A DNA stretch of 54,686 nt from Moraxella bovis (GTDB taxonomy: Bacteria > Pseudomonadota > Gammaproteobacteria > Pseudomonadales > Moraxellaceae). Of this stretch, positions 10,102-19,545 are shown one piece after another; within the stretch, counting starts at the first letter, position 1, and every line of letters begins with the position of its first letter. The DNA lies in assembly GCF_002014975.1 (NCBI RefSeq), contig NZ_MUXV01000008.1, positions 1-54,686 of the forward strand, written 5' to 3'. A program made the position numbers and the translations under genes. Below the pieces are notes generated by a model. That model was not told the origin of the DNA, ran no database searches, and saw nothing but the letters and a program-made list of their open reading frames with translations.

Positions 10102-10737
10102 TTATTGAGCAGTAGCCGTTGCCGAGCCTGTATTGGCATTATTGCTATTATTACCAAAATTCACGGTCGGTGCGGTGCTAATGGCTTGTTCATTTTCTAC
10201 GCTAAAATTGGCTTTGGTCTGCATGCCAAACACCTTGGCGGTTAGGTTGGTTGGGAACTGGCGAACCGTTGTATTATAGCCTTGCACGCTTTGGATATAG
10301 TTATTACGAGCCACCGTAATGCGGTTTTCGGTGCCTTCTAGCTGGGCTTGCAAGTCTTGGAACATACCGTCTGCTTTAAGCTGTGGGTAGTTTTCGGTTA
10401 CCATCATAAGCCTAGATAGGGCAGATGTCATGCCTGCCTGAGCGTCCGTATAGGCTTTCATGGCGTTAGGGTCGTTTAGGGTCTCAGGGGTCAGCTGAAC
10501 GCTACCGACACGAGAGCGGGCTTGGGCGACTTCGGTCAAGACTTCTTTTTCGTGTTCGGCATAACGCTCCACCACCGCCACAAGGTTTGGTACAAGGTCG
10601 GCACGGCGTTGGTATTGGTTCACCACTTCCGACCATTTGGCGTTGGTGTCTTCGTCTAGGGCTTGTAAGTTGTTATAGCCACAACCTGATAGGGTCAAAG
10701 TGCTGGTAAGCAAGGCTGATGTGATGAGTTTTTTCAT
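10102..10737 (-). CDS. lemA: LemA family lipoprotein
   Basis: A 211-residue LemA-family protein. The N-terminus MKKLITSALLTSTLTLSGC is a lipoprotein signal with a Cys at residue 19. The family core follows: LDEDTNAKWSEVVNQYQRR, RADLVPNLVAVV, then the long helices with LMMVTENYPQLKA and TENRITVARNNYI. The C-terminus is an Asn/Ala/Thr-rich tail. Role is poorly defined; LemA with TPM/YgcG genes is a recurrent operon, which this arrangement repeats. Upstream (10741-10972) is AT-rich and probably holds its promoter. Confidence 0.93.
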   Translation of the reverse strand: MKKLITSALLTSTLTLSGCGYNNLQALDEDTNAKWSEVVNQYQRRADLVPNLVAVVERYAEHEKEVLTEVAQARSRVGSVQLTPETLNDPNAMKAYTDAQAGMTSALSRLMMVTENYPQLKADGMFQDLQAQLEGTENRITVARNNYIQSVQGYNTTVRQFPTNLTAKVFGMQTKANFSVENEQAISTAPTVNFGNNSNNANTGSATATAQ

Positions 10738-10972
10738 AAATTGCCTTTTGAATATAAAATAAAAGTCATGCTTATAATAAAGATTTGTCCGTCAAATGCA
10801 AGTAAAAAAATGTAGCTTGTCTTTGAATAATTGGCATTTACAAGATGAATAATTGGCATTGACAAGGTTTTTGCCATTGTCTTATATTAAATTTATCTTA
10901 AAAATATAAATAAAAAAACTTAATAAAACCAAAAAAATTGTAAAAAACATTAAAAAATTGTAGATTTTTTTA

Positions 10973-11083
10973 AAAAAGTATGCTACAAAGAAAACCGTTC
11001 GTAGCGAGCTTGGGAAGCCTAACGGTTTTCCTACCCGCAGGCAGGCTCAGGGCGAACGGAAAACCTAGTTTGGCATACTTTTT
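10973..11083. mobile_element. Family C miniature inverted-repeat element
   Basis: The ends AAAAAGTATGC and GCATACTTTTT are inverted. Inside, AGAAAACCGTTCG faces CGAACGGAAAACC, and a CGGTTTTCCTACCCGCAGGCAGGCTCAGG core follows. A nearly identical copy lies in reverse orientation at 39596-39719, and both copies are followed at the same end by AGACTACTACC. Found in the gap before the symporter gene. Apparent small frames here are by-products. Confidence 0.8.
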
Positions 11084-11258
11084 AGACTACTACCTTTTAT
11101 TTAACGTATCTAGCTTAAAATACTCATTGATTGATGGCTTTGGATTTTTAGATATGGACAAATTGCTTGCGGTTTGTTTTGTCAAATCAATCGGCTAAGC
11201 TGAGCGTTAATTTTACTTTTTATTTGTCATGATTGCAAACGCATAGGGAGCGATGACT

Positions 11259-12779
11259 ATGAATGAGATTATTAATTGGCTAAACGGGATTATTTGGAGT
11301 CCTGCCTTGATTTATCTATGTCTTGGGGCAGGACTATTTTATTCCATCATGACCCGTTTTGTGCAGTTACGTCTGTTTGGCGAGATGGTACGCCTTGTAT
11401 TTAGTAAAACCAAAAGTGATGACGGGATTTCGTCCTTTCAGGCATTTGTGGTGGCACTTGCCAACCGTGTGGGCGTGGGTAACATTGCAGGGGTGGCGGC
11501 TGCCATCGGCTTTGGTGGCCCTTCGGCGGTGTTTTGGATGTGGGTGGTGGCATTTTTGGGAGCGTCCACCGCTTACGCTGAGAGTACATTATCGCAAATC
11601 TACAAGGAGCGAGACCCTATCACAGGTCAATACCGTGGTGGCCCTGCCTATTATTTTGAAAAAGGCTTGGGACAAAAATGGTACGCCATTCTCTTTGCGG
11701 TGGCGATGATTATCTCGTGTGGCGTGTTCCTACCAGGGGTGCAGGCTAACGGCGTTGCCAGTGCGGTAACTCGCATCACAGGCGAAGGCAACTTGGTCAA
11801 TTTCTTAGGGCTAGAAGTCGGCACGCTACGCATCGCTGTCATGGCGGTTGTTGTGGTTGCGGTGGGCGTGATTATCCTAGGCGGTATCAAGCGTATTGCA
11901 AGCTTTGCTGAAATTGTCGTGCCATTTATGGCGGTCAGCTACATCATGCTTGCTCTACTTATCATGGTCATGAATCTTGACAAAATCCCTGCGGTCTTTG
12001 GGCTTATCATGGGCGACATATTCAACCCAATGGCAGGCTTTGGAGCGGCGATTGGCTGGGGTGTTAAGCGTGGCGTGTACTCAAACGAAGCAGGTCAAGG
12101 TACAGGTCCGCACCACTCAGGGGCTGCCGAAGTTGACCACCCATCTCAGCAAGGTCTTGTGCAGGCGTTTTCTGTTTATGTGGACACACTCGTGGTATGT
12201 ACGGCAACGGCATTTATGATTTTGACCATGGGAACCTACAACGTTCAAAATGAAAAAACCAAAGAATTTATCTTGCTAAATGTGGACAAATCGGTAGAAA
12301 TCGGCACACCTGCTTTTACTCAGATGGCACTTGAGACGACTTTTGGGGCGTTTGGTAATTACTTTATTGCTGTTGCCATCTTCTTCTTTGCCTTTACCAC
12401 CATTTTGGCGTACTACCACATTGCTGAGATTAATGTGGTGTATCTGTCAAGATTTTTGGGCAAACAAGCCCAAAAAACAGGGCTAATGATTGCCAAAATT
12501 ATCATTCTTATCATGGTAGGTTATGGAGCGTTGAACAGTGCTGGGGCTATCTGGGCATGGGGCGATGTGGGCGTGGGTATGACCGCATGGCTTAACATCA
12601 TCGGCATCTTGATTATGTTCTTTATGGGGTCTCGGGTTACCATGCGAATGCTTGCCGACTATGAAGCACAGCGTAAGGCGGGTAGCAAGATTGTCTTTGA
12701 CCCTACCAAATTTGGCATCAAAAACGCCACATTTTGGGAAGAGCGTCTGCGTCAAAATGACAAGCAAAACGGTCAATAA
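11259..12779 (+). CDS. Sodium:alanine/glycine symporter family (AGCS) transporter
   Basis: A 506-residue inner-membrane amino-acid:Na+ symporter. The family signature region is present (ANRVGVGNIAGVAAAIGFGG), as is a later GWGVKRGVYSNEAGQGTGPH motif typical of the AGCS family. About ten hydrophobic segments can be counted. The frame opens at ATG 11253, but the AGGGAG site at 11245-11250 is spaced properly only for ATG 11259, which is chosen. Substrate (alanine, glycine or a D-amino acid) cannot be told from sequence. It is followed by a terminator. Confidence 0.92.
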   Translation: MNEIINWLNGIIWSPALIYLCLGAGLFYSIMTRFVQLRLFGEMVRLVFSKTKSDDGISSFQAFVVALANRVGVGNIAGVAAAIGFGGPSAVFWMWVVAFLGASTAYAESTLSQIYKERDPITGQYRGGPAYYFEKGLGQKWYAILFAVAMIISCGVFLPGVQANGVASAVTRITGEGNLVNFLGLEVGTLRIAVMAVVVVAVGVIILGGIKRIASFAEIVVPFMAVSYIMLALLIMVMNLDKIPAVFGLIMGDIFNPMAGFGAAIGWGVKRGVYSNEAGQGTGPHHSGAAEVDHPSQQGLVQAFSVYVDTLVVCTATAFMILTMGTYNVQNEKTKEFILLNVDKSVEIGTPAFTQMALETTFGAFGNYFIAVAIFFFAFTTILAYYHIAEINVVYLSRFLGKQAQKTGLMIAKIIILIMVGYGALNSAGAIWAWGDVGVGMTAWLNIIGILIMFFMGSRVTMRMLADYEAQRKAGSKIVFDPTKFGIKNATFWEERLRQNDKQNGQ

Positions 12780-12793
12780 TCACACAACAACAC

Positions 12794-12822
12794 AAAAAAG
12801 GGCGAGATAATGCCCTTTTTTA
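12794..12822 (+). terminator. Intrinsic terminator after the AGCS gene
   Basis: AAAAAAGGGC and GCCCTTTTTT around GAGATAAT, 15 bp after the stop codon. Confidence 0.85.
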
Positions 12823-12833
12823 TTGCCATTATG

Positions 12834-12975
12834 TAGGGCGTGCCTGCCTTTTGTATTTGCAATAAAAAATACCCGTTTAAAAAAGTGGGGCGTCGCACGT
12901 TTTTCAAGGAAAACATTATATTCCCCATAAACACTCTAAATTTTAAGTTGCATTATAAAAGGCAGGCACGCCCTA
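12834..12975. mobile_element. Family B miniature element, 142 bp
   Basis: TAGGGCGTGCCTGCCTTTTG at 12834-12853 faces AAAGGCAGGCACGCCCTA ending at 12975. These are long, nearly perfect terminal inverted repeats bounded by TA. The interior includes GCACGTTTTTCAAGGAAAA, shared in inverted form with the copies at 7674 and 23623. No coding capacity. Confidence 0.85.
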
Positions 12976-13183
12976 ATCATAATTGCGGTTAAAATATATT
13001 AAAATCACTGCATATAACGATTTTACAGAATTTTTCAATTTTAAAATCCTGGAAAATATCAGGGCGTGTAAGTATACATGTTTTATTTCGCAGTACGTCT
13101 ATTTAATGCCAACACATCACCATTAAAAGGCAAAACCACAACGCAACGTTTTATGGTAAAATATGCTTTTTTGAAAAATTGCC

Positions 13184-14584
13184 ATGCTCCTAAACCTAAA
13201 CCGCCACAGTTTTGCTGATTATAAAAAAGAGTTCATCGCTCTCGCCACACTCGCCCTGCCCATGCTCTTATCCCAAATCGCCCAAGTTGGGACGGGTTTT
13301 GTGGATACGGTCATGGCAGGCAGTGTCAGCAAAGAAGACTTGTCTGCGATCGGATTGGGAAACAGTTTGTTTATTACCATCTACATCACTTTGCTTGGGG
13401 TGATGACCGTCCTAAATCCCTTGATTGCCCAGCAGTATGGTGCGGTCAATAAGGGCAATGCTAAGGCAGGCGACATTGGCGAGCTGGGACGGCAAGGGCT
13501 GTGGTATGGACTGCTCATGGGCGTGATTGGCATGGTGCTGATTTGGGCGGCGATACTGCCCTTTGAGCATTATTTTGGTCATCTAAGCACCAACACGCTT
13601 GCCGTTACCAAAGAGTATCTGTGGTTCATTGGACTTGCCATGCCTGCCGCCATGATACATCGCACCTTGCACGCTTATGCGTCCAGTCTTAACAAACCCA
13701 AAGTTATCATGATTGTCAGTTGGCTGTGCTTTTTTGCCAACATTCCCCTAAACTACGTCTTTGTCTATGGCAAATTTGGCATGCCCGCCCTAGGCGGTGC
13801 AGGTTGTGGACTGGCAACCGCCATCGTCTTTTGGCTCAACGCCATCGTGCTTGGCATATACATCGCCAAAGACAGATATTTTCATGAATTTGGCTTGATG
13901 GACAAATTTAGCCTGCCTGACATCAAGCTCTTTGGCGACATCACCAAACTTGGCATACCCGTCGGGCTGTCATTTTTTATTGAAGTGAGCCTATTTAGCT
14001 GTATCATGTTTTTGGTCGCAAGGCTGGACGGCAACACCGAAAACTACGTCGCCGCCCAACAAATCGCCATCAACATCACCTCACTCATCTTTATGATACC
14101 CCAAAGCCTAGGGGTTGCCAGCACCGTACGGGTCGGCATGGCGATGGGTCGGCGTGAACCTGAGTCTGCCCGTTATAGCAGTGGCGTGGCGTTATCAGGT
14201 GCGGTCGCCATCTCATTTTTGACCGCTGCCTTTTTGGTCATCGGGCGAGAACAGCTGGCAACACTCTACACCAAGGACACGGCAGTCATTGCCATCGCCT
14301 CCGCCATCATTTTCTATGCCGCCGCCTTTCAGCTGGTCGATGCGGTGCAATGCGTGGCAAGCTATGCCTTGCGTGGCTATAAAGTAACCACCGTGCCGAT
14401 GATAATCCACATCATTGCATTTTGGGGTTGTGGGCTATTGCCTGGTATTGTGTTAGCGTTTTATATGGGCATGGGCATTTATGGTTTTTGGACGGCATTG
14501 GTCATCTCACTGGCAGTGGCGGCGGTGTTTTTGGGTTGGTATTTGGAGCGGTATAGCAAACGCATGGTAAGCATGATACATTGA
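13184..14584 (+). CDS. MATE family multidrug/Na+ antiporter (NorM-like)
   Basis: A 466-residue inner-membrane exporter with twelve predicted helices. MATE features: LALPMLLSQIAQVGTGFVDTVMAG near the start (first helix with the conserved Q and D), PLIAQQYGA after helix 2, and a second-half copy of the topology containing PQSLGVASTVRVGMAMG. Such proteins export cationic drugs in exchange for Na+ or H+. ATG 13184 fits the family N-terminus. It stands alone between two family B elements. Confidence 0.92.
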   Translation: MLLNLNRHSFADYKKEFIALATLALPMLLSQIAQVGTGFVDTVMAGSVSKEDLSAIGLGNSLFITIYITLLGVMTVLNPLIAQQYGAVNKGNAKAGDIGELGRQGLWYGLLMGVIGMVLIWAAILPFEHYFGHLSTNTLAVTKEYLWFIGLAMPAAMIHRTLHAYASSLNKPKVIMIVSWLCFFANIPLNYVFVYGKFGMPALGGAGCGLATAIVFWLNAIVLGIYIAKDRYFHEFGLMDKFSLPDIKLFGDITKLGIPVGLSFFIEVSLFSCIMFLVARLDGNTENYVAAQQIAINITSLIFMIPQSLGVASTVRVGMAMGRREPESARYSSGVALSGAVAISFLTAAFLVIGREQLATLYTKDTAVIAIASAIIFYAAAFQLVDAVQCVASYALRGYKVTTVPMIIHIIAFWGCGLLPGIVLAFYMGMGIYGFWTALVISLAVAAVFLGWYLERYSKRMVSMIH

Positions 14585-14605
14585 CAAATTTTTAAAAATC
14601 AGGCG

Positions 14606-14671
14606 TAAGGCATGCTCAGTATTGGTATTTGCAATTCAAGAATGATTGATTAAAAAAGCAGGCACGCCTTA
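14606..14671. mobile_element. Short divergent family B element, 66 bp
   Basis: TAAGGCATGC faces GCAGGCACGCCTTA, and the interior GTATTTGCAATTC resembles the TGTATTTGCAAT of the other copies. Probably an internally deleted relic. Confidence 0.55.
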
Positions 14672-14753
14672 AGTAAATGACTTTCTTTTATGCCTTGCCA
14701 ATCCTAGCATTTGCCCTTAAAATATAGCTTTAAAAATAAAAAAGAGCAACAAC

Positions 14754-15986
14754 GTGGACAACTCATCCCCCTACTTTGCCCCCCATTTAGACCCGACATC
14801 AGTCGGTATCGTAACGCCCCAAACCTTGCATTTTGATGAGCCATTAACCCTAGAATGCGAGCGGGTGTTGCCGTCATTTGACCTAGTCATCGAGACCTAT
14901 GGCGAGCTAAATGCCGACAAAACCAACGCCATTTTAATCTGCCATGCCCTATCAGGCTCACACCATGCCGCAGGCTATCATAGCGAGCATGATACTAAGG
15001 CTGGCTGGTGGGATAATCTAATTGGCAATGGCAAAGCGATAGACACGAGCCGATTTTTTGTGGTGTGCCTAAACAACATCGGCTCCTGCCACGGTTCCAC
15101 AGGCCCTACCACCATCAATCCTGCCACAGGCGAAATTTGGGGGGCGGATTTTCCACTCATCACGATAAAAGACTGGGTAAAAACCCAAGTCATGCTATCA
15201 GACCGCCTAGGGATTGCCAAATGGCACGCCATTGTCGGTGGGAGTATGGGCGGTATGCAGGCGTTGCAATGGTCGGTGGACTACCCCGACCGCTTAGAAC
15301 GTGCCGTCATCATCGCAAGCACACCCAAGCTCTCCGCCCAAAACATCGCCTTTAACGAAGTCGCTCGCCAGTCTATCCTATCCGACCCCGATTTTCATGA
15401 CGGCTGGTATCTCAAACACGGCACTTATCCCAGACGTGGGCTGATACTCGCTCGTATGGTTGGGCATATCACCTACATCACCGAAGAGGCGATGAAAGCC
15501 AAATTTGGGCGGGACTTAAAATCAGGCAAATTCATGTACCGCTATGATGTGGAATTTCAAGTAGAAAGCTATTTGCGTTATCAAGGCGAGCGATTTAGCA
15601 AAAATTTTGATGCCAATACTTACCTACTCATGACCAAAGCACTGGATTATTTTGACCCGACACGAGATTATACGAAAGATGAGCTGGGCGAAAAAGAAGC
15701 TCTCAAACAAACGCTTGCTCGCACCAAGTGCCAATTTCTCATCGTCTCGTTTACCACCGATTGGCGGTTCACGCCTGAGCGGTCGGTTGAGATTGTGGAC
15801 GCTTTAATTGCAAACGACAAGCGAGTGAGCTTTGTCAATGTGGACGCACCGCACGGGCATGATTCGTTTTTGTTTAACATTCCCCGTTATACGACTGCCG
15901 TTCGGGGCTTTTTGAACGCTCCTGTCATCAAACGACAAACAGGCGACATCACGCCCCAAGAGATTTCACAATTGGCAAGACAATAA
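14754..15986 (+). CDS. metX: Homoserine O-acyltransferase (MetX family)
   Basis: Acylates homoserine, the first committed step of methionine synthesis. 410 residues of alpha/beta fold, with [13 protein letters not shown] near the oxyanion site, the nucleophile in [12 protein letters not shown] (Ser164), a late Asp in TTDWRFTPE and the catalytic His in [10 protein letters not shown]. Whether the donor is succinyl-CoA (MetXS, common in this bacterial group) or acetyl-CoA cannot be settled by eye. The start is GTG 14754, with only a weak AGAG site. It is followed 13 bp later by metW, the usual operon. Confidence 0.93.
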   Translation: MDNSSPYFAPHLDPTSVGIVTPQTLHFDEPLTLECERVLPSFDLVIETYGELNADKTNAILICHALSGSHHAAGYHSEHDTKAGWWDNLIGNGKAIDTSRFFVVCLNNIGSCHGSTGPTTINPATGEIWGADFPLITIKDWVKTQVMLSDRLGIAKWHAIVGGSMGGMQALQWSVDYPDRLERAVIIASTPKLSAQNIAFNEVARQSILSDPDFHDGWYLKHGTYPRRGLILARMVGHITYITEEAMKAKFGRDLKSGKFMYRYDVEFQVESYLRYQGERFSKNFDANTYLLMTKALDYFDPTRDYTKDELGEKEALKQTLARTKCQFLIVSFTTDWRFTPERSVEIVDALIANDKRVSFVNVDAPHGHDSFLFNIPRYTTAVRGFLNAPVIKRQTGDITPQEISQLARQ

Positions 15987-15999
15987 AATAAGGAAACTC

Positions 16000-16617
16000 A
16001 TGAACAACATCGACCACCAACTTGCCGAAAAATGGATAAAACCCAACTCAAAAGTCCTAGATTTGGGCTGCGGGGACGGCACACTATTGGCTCATCTGCA
16101 AGAACGTCTGGGCGTGTTTGGCTATGGCATTGAGATTGACCCTAACAAAATCAATGAAGGCATTACCAAAGGGCTAAACATCGTAGAGCAAGACCTAAAT
16201 GACGGCTTGGCTCGCTTTTCCGACAACAGTTTTGATACCGTGGTGATGGCTCGTGCCTTGCAAGCGGTCAAAAATCCTGAAACCTTGCTAAACGATATGC
16301 TAAGAGTAGCTAAATTTGGCATTGTAACTTTTCCAAACTTCGCCTATTGGCAAAACCGCATTTATCTTGGCATTAAAGGCATTATGCCGATGAGTGAGAC
16401 CTTGCCCCACCAATGGTACAACACCCCCAACATTCATCTTTGCACCTTTAAGGATTTTGAACGACTGTGCCACGACAACAACATTCGCATTTTAGATACG
16501 GTCGCCCTATGGGACAACCCCAATCCCAAAATCCCTGCCTTTGTTCGTGATAAAATAGTCAAAAAAGCCCCCAACCTGTTGGCGGACGTGGCGGTGTTTC
16601 GGATTGCCAAAGGTTAA
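16000..16617 (+). CDS. metW: Methionine biosynthesis protein MetW
   Basis: A 205-residue Rossmann methyltransferase-like protein. The SAM-binding glycine motif is VLDLGCGDGTLL near residue 20, followed by GYGIEIDP and then FDTVVMARALQAV. MetW is found with metX across many proteobacteria and is required in some for acyltransferase activity; its exact chemistry is unsettled. An AAGGAAA site precedes ATG 16000. The stop is immediately followed by a family B element (16619). Confidence 0.92.
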   Translation: MNNIDHQLAEKWIKPNSKVLDLGCGDGTLLAHLQERLGVFGYGIEIDPNKINEGITKGLNIVEQDLNDGLARFSDNSFDTVVMARALQAVKNPETLLNDMLRVAKFGIVTFPNFAYWQNRIYLGIKGIMPMSETLPHQWYNTPNIHLCTFKDFERLCHDNNIRILDTVALWDNPNPKIPAFVRDKIVKKAPNLLADVAVFRIAKG

Positions 16618-16618
16618 T

Positions 16619-16748
16619 TAGGGCATGCCTACCATGGATAACATTTTTTATAAAATAAGATGAAAATTTGACAATCTTAATCAATTTTTGCATGAAAAAC
16701 GGCTAAATCTTGTTTTTCATTGCAAATACCAAAGGCAGGCAGGCCCTA
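16619..16748. mobile_element. Family B miniature element, 130 bp
   Basis: TAGGGCATGCCTACC at the left faces GGCAGGCAGGCCCTA at the right. The interior TTTTTGCATGAAAAACGGCTAAATCTTG is almost identical to the interior of the copy at 23623. It starts two bases after the metW stop codon. Confidence 0.8.
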
Positions 16749-16774
16749 CATTTTAAACCAGCAAACACCATCAA

Positions 16775-16799
16775 ATAACTGATAACTGATAACTGATAA
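16775..16799 (+). repeat. Short tandem repeat, 7-bp unit
   Basis: ATAACTG is repeated three times plus ATAA. It is upstream of the Sel1 gene promoter, in non-coding sequence. Confidence 0.8.
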
Positions 16800-16878
16800 A
16801 TGGTGTTACAAAATTTGACATGTTTAACCAATGAAAAATTGAGTTTATCACTCATTAATGGTATGATAAAGAATTAAT

Positions 16879-16908
16879 TTGACATTTGTCATACATCTTA
16901 AATATAAT
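16879..16908 (+). promoter_or_regulatory. Consensus sigma-70 promoter for the Sel1-repeat gene
   Basis: TTGACA (16879-16884) and TATAAT (16903-16908) are both perfect, with an 18-base spacer. They lie 20 bp upstream of the start codon. Confidence 0.75.
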
Positions 16909-16928
16909 CTCAACCACAGGTCGTCATC

Positions 16929-17507
16929 ATGAAACGTTTAAAACTTAGCATTCTATCCACCCTACTTTTGGCAGGTGTTGCCAACGCTGAACTTATCTCA
17001 AATGTACCGCTTGATGTCTCTCGTTTTGAGATTATGGACATCTCAGCACTTGCCAGTCAAGCAAGCAGTGGCAACCATCATGCCCAATTTTTCCTAGCCA
17101 AACGCCTACAAAAAGGCGAAGGCGTTGCCAAAGACCCTGCCAAAGCCGTGCATTGGTACACCCAAGCTGCCCAAAAAGACATTGCCCCTGCTCAGCTAAA
17201 CCTAGGACTCATGTATCTGCGTGGCGAAGGTGTCAAAGCCAGCATGAGTGAAGGTCGCAAATGGCTAGAACGTGCCGCTCATCTGGGCGACAACCGTGCC
17301 AGCTATGCACTTGCAATGATTGATGAAAAACAGCAACGCTATGTGGATGCCTACAAATGGTATGACCTATCTAGCCGTGACGGCATGCTTGATAACGGCA
17401 TTCGTGATAAAGCCCAAGCCAAAATTGGTCAGCTTGCCCTAAACCTATCATCAAGCGACATCGAAAAAGCCAAAACCAGTGCCAATGATTGGTTTACCAT
17501 CAAATAA
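16929..17507 (+). CDS. Exported Sel1-repeat protein
   Basis: 192 residues with an N-terminal signal peptide (MKRLKLSILSTLLLAGVANA). Three tandem Sel1-type helical repeats follow: AQFFLAKRLQKGEGVAKDPA, AQLNLGLMYLRGEGVKAS, ASYALAMIDEKQQRYVDA. Sel1 repeats are scaffolds for protein contacts, here in the periplasm. It is preceded by a strong promoter and followed by a terminator, so it is a single-gene unit. Partner unknown. Confidence 0.88.
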   Translation: MKRLKLSILSTLLLAGVANAELISNVPLDVSRFEIMDISALASQASSGNHHAQFFLAKRLQKGEGVAKDPAKAVHWYTQAAQKDIAPAQLNLGLMYLRGEGVKASMSEGRKWLERAAHLGDNRASYALAMIDEKQQRYVDAYKWYDLSSRDGMLDNGIRDKAQAKIGQLALNLSSSDIEKAKTSANDWFTIK

Positions 17508-17523
17508 TCATTTACCCACTCAC

Positions 17524-17558
17524 CAAAAAGCCCATGACATCATGCATGGGCTTTTTAA
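17524..17558 (+). terminator. Intrinsic terminator after the Sel1 gene
   Basis: AAAAAGCCCATG and GCATGGGCTTTTT pair around ACATCAT, 17 bp after the stop. Confidence 0.85.
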
Positions 17559-17645
17559 ATACGATTTTGATTTAAACAAAAATCCAGTTCAGTTTTGGGC
17601 TACCGCCCTAAGTTTTAATCAAAAGACACTCACCATTTTATACAT

Positions 17646-18296
17646 TTACCATTTTTGCCAAAATGCCTTATCATGAAAATTAGGCGCAGGGGCAGAACTG
17701 ACAGCAAAGTAATGCAAATCACCTCTGATGTTTAGTATCGCACATGGGTTGATGAGTGTCTGCTCGGGCAACAAATCCGCCACGGCTGACACATCAAGAC
17801 TGACATGACGCTCGTACACCAGCACGTTATCATTATCATCGGCACGCCATGACAGAGTTACTTTATCGGTCTGTATGGGCGTGGCGGGCGTACGATAATC
17901 GCTAAAATGATACAGGGCATAACGTCCATCAGGGGCGATGTTCATCTCAATATAACCGCCATCTGCCAGACCGATAAAGCATTCTAGGCAGGTCTCCTGC
18001 CACAGCCCATCGGCACGCTTGATGTTATCACCATGATAATTGGTAAAATGCAGTCCGTCCACCCTTTCAACCATAAAACTCATGTTAATCACATACTTAC
18101 CCCCGTGCGTGTCTTCACTGATATAGGCATGAACTTTGGGGGCAGGCTTGTTTTTTTGGGCATTTTGCAGGTCTTGCAAGACAAACAACCGCTCTCTTTG
18201 CATGACCGAATTATCATCATAATAAAACTCGGTAAAGTGCGACAGCGACAGCAAGCTAAACAGTTTATCAATGGGATTTGCGGTAAAAAAATTCAT
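17646..18296 (-). CDS. DOMON-like domain protein
   Basis: 216 residues. The core resembles the DOMON-like/family 9 carbohydrate-binding beta-sandwich: GLWQETCLECFIGLADG, then YIEMNIAPDGRYALYHFSDYR, and a late C-terminal strand with LNIRGDLHYFAVS. No signal peptide is seen, so it is probably cytoplasmic. The frame is open for 44 more codons upstream, but ATG 18296 has an AAGGGA ribosome site and avoids running into yhbY. Ligand unknown. It lies 22 bp downstream of yhbY on the same strand. Confidence 0.75.
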   Translation of the reverse strand: MNFFTANPIDKLFSLLSLSHFTEFYYDDNSVMQRERLFVLQDLQNAQKNKPAPKVHAYISEDTHGGKYVINMSFMVERVDGLHFTNYHGDNIKRADGLWQETCLECFIGLADGGYIEMNIAPDGRYALYHFSDYRTPATPIQTDKVTLSWRADDNDNVLVYERHVSLDVSAVADLLPEQTLINPCAILNIRGDLHYFAVSSAPAPNFHDKAFWQKW

Positions 18297-18318
18297 GACA
18301 TTCCCTTTTGCTGAATTC

Positions 18319-18648
18319 CTAAAACCCAAACCTTGCCAAATTAGACAGTTTATCGTTAGGTTCATCATTTTTACGAAACAACAAAACCATACGCCCGATA
18401 TGGTGTACCACTTGGCTCTCGGTGGCATCAGCTAGGGCGGCGGCACATTCTTTGCGTTCATCTGCACTGCCTGCTGGGATTTTTACTTTGATGAGTTCGT
18501 GGTCACTTAAAGCACGGGCGGTCTCTTCGATGAGCGTGGGCGTCAAGCCATTACCACCCACCATGATGATGGGATTTAGGCGATGACCGATGCCCCGTAG
18601 TTCTTTTAGGGTGTCGTTAGATAAGTTTTTAAAATTGGGTTTTGCCAT
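18319..18648 (-). CDS. yhbY: YhbY family ribosome-assembly RNA-binding protein
   Basis: A 109-residue CRS1/YhbY (CRM) domain protein that associates with pre-50S particles. The signature is intact: LRGIGHRLNPIIMVGGNGLT, with the GxxG RNA-binding loop, then ALSDHELIKVKI and the C-terminal HHIGRMVLLFR. ATG 18648 is used rather than the upstream start, giving MAKPNFKNLS, the normal family N-terminus. It is divergent from rlmE, the same order as in E. coli. Confidence 0.93.
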   Translation of the reverse strand: MAKPNFKNLSNDTLKELRGIGHRLNPIIMVGGNGLTPTLIEETARALSDHELIKVKIPAGSADERKECAAALADATESQVVHHIGRMVLLFRKNDEPNDKLSNLARFGF

Positions 18649-18764
18649 AAAATGTCTCAAAACAGGTTTTTAAATAAATTAATGTTCATTATAACAAAAA
18701 TATACCAAATTTTCTCATAAAAATGTTAAACTAAGCAGTTATTTTAATTCATCAACACTGACCA

Positions 18765-19397
18765 ATGGCAACTCGCATTACCAACAAAAAATTCTCCAAA
18801 TCATCGAAAGCGTGGATGAAAGAGCATATTGACGACTATTACGTTCAACAAGCCCAAAAAGACGGCTATCGTGCCAGAGCAGCTTATAAGTTATTGGAGA
18901 TTAACGAAAAAACTTCTCTTATCAAAAAAGGCATGACCGTGGTGGACTTAGGTTCTGCCCCTGGTAGCTGGTCGCAGGTGGCAGGACAGCTTGTGGGCGA
19001 TGACGGGATTTTAATAGCATCTGATATTTTGCCCATGGATACTTTGGAGAATGTTACCTTTATTCAAGGCGATTTTAGAGAAGAAGAAGTCTTTAATAAA
19101 ATCATGAATGAAGTGGGTGGACGACGTGTGGACGTGGTGTTATCCGATATGGCTCCCAACACGTCTGGCATGTCAGCAGTGGACATGCCACGCATGATGT
19201 ATCTGTGTGAGTTGGCGGTGGATTTTGCCCTAAAAGTGTTGCCCGAAGGCGGTGCGTTAATCATGAAAGTATTCCAAGGCGAAGGTTCGCCCGAGCTTCG
19301 TGCTGACATGCAAAAAAAGTTTAGTAAAATCAAAAGTATAAAACCCAAGGCAAGCCGTCCCCGCTCCAAAGAGATGTTTTGGGTGGCGATAAAATAA
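18765..19397 (+). CDS. rlmE: 23S rRNA (uridine-2'-O)-methyltransferase RlmE (FtsJ)
   Basis: Methylates the 2'-OH of U2552 of 23S rRNA on the 50S subunit. 210 residues, with RARAAYKLLEI (catalytic Lys), VDLGSAPGSWSQVA as SAM motif I, VLSDMAPNTSG (catalytic Asp) and ALIMKVFQGEG (catalytic Lys). It ends PRSKEMFWVA. Length and all K-D-K-E type residues are in place. It is followed by ftsH. Confidence 0.96.
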   Translation: MATRITNKKFSKSSKAWMKEHIDDYYVQQAQKDGYRARAAYKLLEINEKTSLIKKGMTVVDLGSAPGSWSQVAGQLVGDDGILIASDILPMDTLENVTFIQGDFREEEVFNKIMNEVGGRRVDVVLSDMAPNTSGMSAVDMPRMMYLCELAVDFALKVLPEGGALIMKVFQGEGSPELRADMQKKFSKIKSIKPKASRPRSKEMFWVAIK

Positions 19398-19545
19398 TCA
19401 TCCAAATTTAGGGCTTGATTTATTGATAATAAGCCTTATTAAAAGCAATGTCTCTTTGTGTGAATAATTGCACGATTTGCCCCATTTTTCAATTTTTAAA
19501 TTTTCAATCAAAGTTGTATCAAACGCCAAAAACAGGAAACCCTTT

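Noticed and set aside
10980..11198. 72-codon plus-strand frame
   Set aside because: First half is the family C element; no independent evidence of coding.
16619..16748. Family B element as an intrinsic terminator of metW
   Set aside because: The inverted ends are over 100 bp apart, there is no T run, and the same sequence occurs at unrelated loci.
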